Shown here: piece by piece, positions 6,588 to 7,613 of the stretch
Position numbering within the stretch: the stretch's first letter is position 1
Layout: each line of letters begins with the position of its first letter
Origin: Chromatiaceae bacterium
GTDB taxonomy: Bacteria > Pseudomonadota > Gammaproteobacteria > Chromatiales > Chromatiaceae
Length of the DNA stretch: 7,613 nucleotides
Reading direction: 5' to 3'
NCBI GenBank assembly: GCA_012962365.1
Contig: DTXR01000256.1
Coordinates: forward strand, 1-7,613
The notes under the pieces: generated by a model
Database searches by the model: none
What the model was told of the DNA's origin: nothing
The model's input: only the letters and a program-made list of their open reading frames with translations
Program-made: the position numbers and the translations under genes

Positions 6588-7376
6588 TTATTTCTGCGCC
6601 TGTTGTTGTTTGAGGAAGCGGGCTTCTGATTCAGTCGGGCGCTGTTTTGCCCACTCCGGAATCTCTTTTGCCATGCCTTTCCATGCATGACGAGGATACG
6701 GGTAGCTGATGCGATACCATTGGCGCCCACCGTGACAGCCAAAACAAGAGTCTGAATCTTCTTTCCCCGCTGCCTCGATTGCTTCGGGTTTCAGATAATT
6801 GACTTGATGGCGTGTTGTGCGTATTCCTGCGTGACATAGCAGGCAGTTGTTTTGGAACATTTCAGCGGATTCATTCCAGTGAGATGGCAATCCCATGCGC
6901 TTGTAGTCGGGAAAACTGCCGTGGCACATGAGGCATATATTCGGATTCACACTTTTACGGAGTGTAAAACGTGTCTTCTGCAAATCAGGTGGGATCGGCG
7001 CTTCTTCCCTGGGATCAGAACCCTGATGGCAGGTCGTGCATTTCATATCCATGACCTTCTTGGCATACGGTGTGGTCAAATGCCTTTGGTGGAAGGTTTT
7101 CTGAGACCCTTCATAGGTGCCCAGCGTTTGATACCAAGCCAATGTGGACTCCCCAGGAACACCTGCTGGTGCATTTGGAAGTACCTTGCGTTCCATGATT
7201 TCCTGGTGACAACTCAGGCACTGTTCATTGGTTGCCGAGTCAATGGCAGGGGAAAAATGTATAGGATCCCACATCGCCTTGTGATAATCGGTGGATGCCT
7301 GTTTGTCAGCTGCATAGACTGACGAAGTGCCAGTTAAAAACAGGAACAATGCCGGTAGCAGATACGTTGTTTTCAT
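6588..7376 (-). CDS. Periplasmic pentaheme cytochrome c
   Basis: A 262-residue multiheme cytochrome, first gene of the operon. A Sec signal peptide (MKTTYLLPALFLFLTG, likely cut around VYAA, residues 21-23) leads into a mature protein with five CxxCH heme sites: C53-H57, C113-H117, C148-H152, C178-H182 and C211-H215. Other histidines (H32, H40, H96, H99, H166, H190, H230) could be distal ligands, so bis-His low-spin hemes are likely (inference). No membrane helix is seen beyond the signal peptide, unlike the NapC/NirT quinol dehydrogenases, so it should be soluble in the periplasm. The family could not be named; NrfB is also pentaheme but smaller. The gene precedes the DmsA-like gene by 19 bp, so it probably exchanges electrons with DmsAB in place of a DmsC membrane anchor. 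GAGG about ten bases before the ATG supports the start. Confidence 0.9.
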   Translation of the reverse strand: MKTTYLLPALFLFLTGTSSVYAADKQASTDYHKAMWDPIHFSPAIDSATNEQCLSCHQEIMERKVLPNAPAGVPGESTLAWYQTLGTYEGSQKTFHQRHLTTPYAKKVMDMKCTTCHQGSDPREEAPIPPDLQKTRFTLRKSVNPNICLMCHGSFPDYKRMGLPSHWNESAEMFQNNCLLCHAGIRTTRHQVNYLKPEAIEAAGKEDSDSCFGCHGGRQWYRISYPYPRHAWKGMAKEIPEWAKQRPTESEARFLKQQQAQK

Positions 7377-7401
7377 TTTGCTTCGACCTCAGCCTGTGAG
7401 A

Positions 7402-7415
7402 TGAACCATCGTCAA
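7402..7415 (-). promoter_or_regulatory. Weak FNR/CRP-like dyad in the operon leader
   Basis: On the minus strand the leader contains TTGAC, four bases, then GTTCA. The left half fits the FNR-type half-site TTGAY exactly and the right half fits RTCAA at three of five positions. It lies about 26 bp before the start of the pentaheme cytochrome. Oxygen control would suit such an operon, but the match is loose and could be chance. TTGACG here could also be read as a -35 box, yet no good -10 follows at the right distance. Confidence 0.2.
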
Positions 7416-7453
7416 TAGAAGCCGATGGCCGTCTCGATTTACATTTCGAGCAG

Positions 7454-7478
7454 GAAAGAGGCGCGTCCTTGCGCCTTT
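7454..7478 (-). terminator. Hairpin terminator of the Met/Gly-repeat gene
   Basis: On the minus strand a perfect 6-bp GC-rich stem, AGGCGC (7476-7471) with GCGCCT (7464-7459), encloses a 6-nt loop and is followed by CTTT. It starts 23 bases after the stop codon of the repeat gene. The T-run is short, so termination may be partial, allowing some read-through into the cytochrome operon. Confidence 0.45.
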
Positions 7479-7501
7479 GGAATCAATGCAACAGATTCCT
7501 T

Positions 7502-7613
7502 TTATTTCCAGCCGTACATTCCTGACATGCCGGACATACCGCCCATGCCGGACATACCGCCCATGCCGGACATACCGCCCATGCCGGACATACCGCCCAT
7601 GCCGGACATACCG
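7502..7613 (-). CDS. Partial CDS: C-terminus of a Gly-Met repeat protein
   Basis: Only the last 36 codons and the TAA stop (7502-7504) are inside the window; the 5' part lies beyond the right edge. Every codon fits a Gly-X-Y triplet: GMS and GMG alternate, then GMS, GMS, GMY and finally GWK before the stop. Glycine is at every third position and methionine at every third position until the closing Trp. This frame is chosen over the others because it keeps a stop-free, highly patterned protein that ends cleanly, followed by a hairpin terminator. The function is unknown. Regular Met spacing recalls methionine-rich copper-binding segments, and Gly-rich low-complexity sequence recalls structural or sulfur-globule envelope proteins, but neither is shown here. 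Confidence 0.65.
   Translation of the reverse strand, partial: GMSGMGGMSGMGGMSGMGGMSGMGGMSGMSGMYGWK
7526..7613. repeat. Perfect 18-bp tandem repeat, about 4.9 copies
   Basis: The plus-strand unit CATGCCGGACATACCGCC occurs four times in full (7526-7543, 7544-7561, 7562-7579, 7580-7597) and once as 16 of 18 bases, cut by the window end. All copies are identical. On the minus strand each unit encodes Gly-Gly-Met-Ser-Gly-Met in the reading frame of the partial gene. Copy number may vary between strains by slippage, and the true number is not visible. Confidence 0.97.

Noticed and set aside
6569..6742. 58-residue N-terminal extension of the DmsA-like gene starting at 6742
   Set aside because: It overlaps the pentaheme cytochrome coding region and pushes the Tat motif far from the N-terminus, while the ATG at 6568 has a good AGGAG site.
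6852..7322. 156-codon plus-strand frame opposite the pentaheme cytochrome
   Set aside because: A shadow frame. The minus strand carries five CxxCH motifs and a signal peptide.
7526..7613. CRISPR-like array
   Set aside because: The 18-bp units are directly adjacent with no spacers and keep a protein reading frame, so this is a coding tandem repeat.

Overview
The window carries a compact respiratory (redox) gene cluster from a Gram-negative bacterium, most likely a proteobacterium and probably a gammaproteobacterium. The evidence is a Tat-exported molybdenum enzyme of the DmsA type, periplasmic c-type cytochromes, a TorD-type chaperone and overall protein style. No rRNA, tRNA, CRISPR or transposon is visible. 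Taxonomy below phylum is inference. A periplasmic anaerobic or sulfur/chalcogen-type respiration would fit, but the substrate cannot be read from the sequence.

Layout. Positions 1-188 are non-coding, with a weak hairpin and a plausible promoter for the only plus-strand gene, a class I SAM-dependent methyltransferase (189-1022). That gene converges tail to tail, with 2 bp between stop codons, on a six-gene minus-strand operon running from 7376 down to 1025. In transcription order the operon encodes a pentaheme cytochrome c, a DmsA-type molybdopterin catalytic subunit with a Tat signal, a DmsB-type subunit with sixteen cluster cysteines, a TorD/DmsD-type chaperone (ATGA overlap with the previous gene), a small monoheme cytochrome c, and a multi-cluster ferredoxin with a C-terminal CxxC...CxxC element. 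Gaps are 14-29 bp, so one transcript is likely. Upstream (7377-7501) lie the operon leader and a hairpin terminator for the next gene. That gene (7502 to the window edge) is seen only as its C-terminus: 36 residues of Gly-Met-Ser/Gly triplets encoded by a perfect 18-bp tandem repeat.

How the genes could work together (inference). The chaperone loads cofactor into DmsA-like before Tat export, and DmsB-like is carried along and wires the Mo site to the surface. No DmsC/NrfD-type quinone-reactive membrane anchor is present in the window. The pentaheme and monoheme cytochromes are the obvious replacements, linking the enzyme to a periplasmic cytochrome pool. The direction of electron flow is undetermined.

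Most notable points: the anchor-less DmsAB plus two cytochromes plus polyferredoxin arrangement; a histidine in place of the third cluster cysteine in the catalytic subunit; and the (Gly-Met-Ser/Gly)n repeat protein next to the operon.
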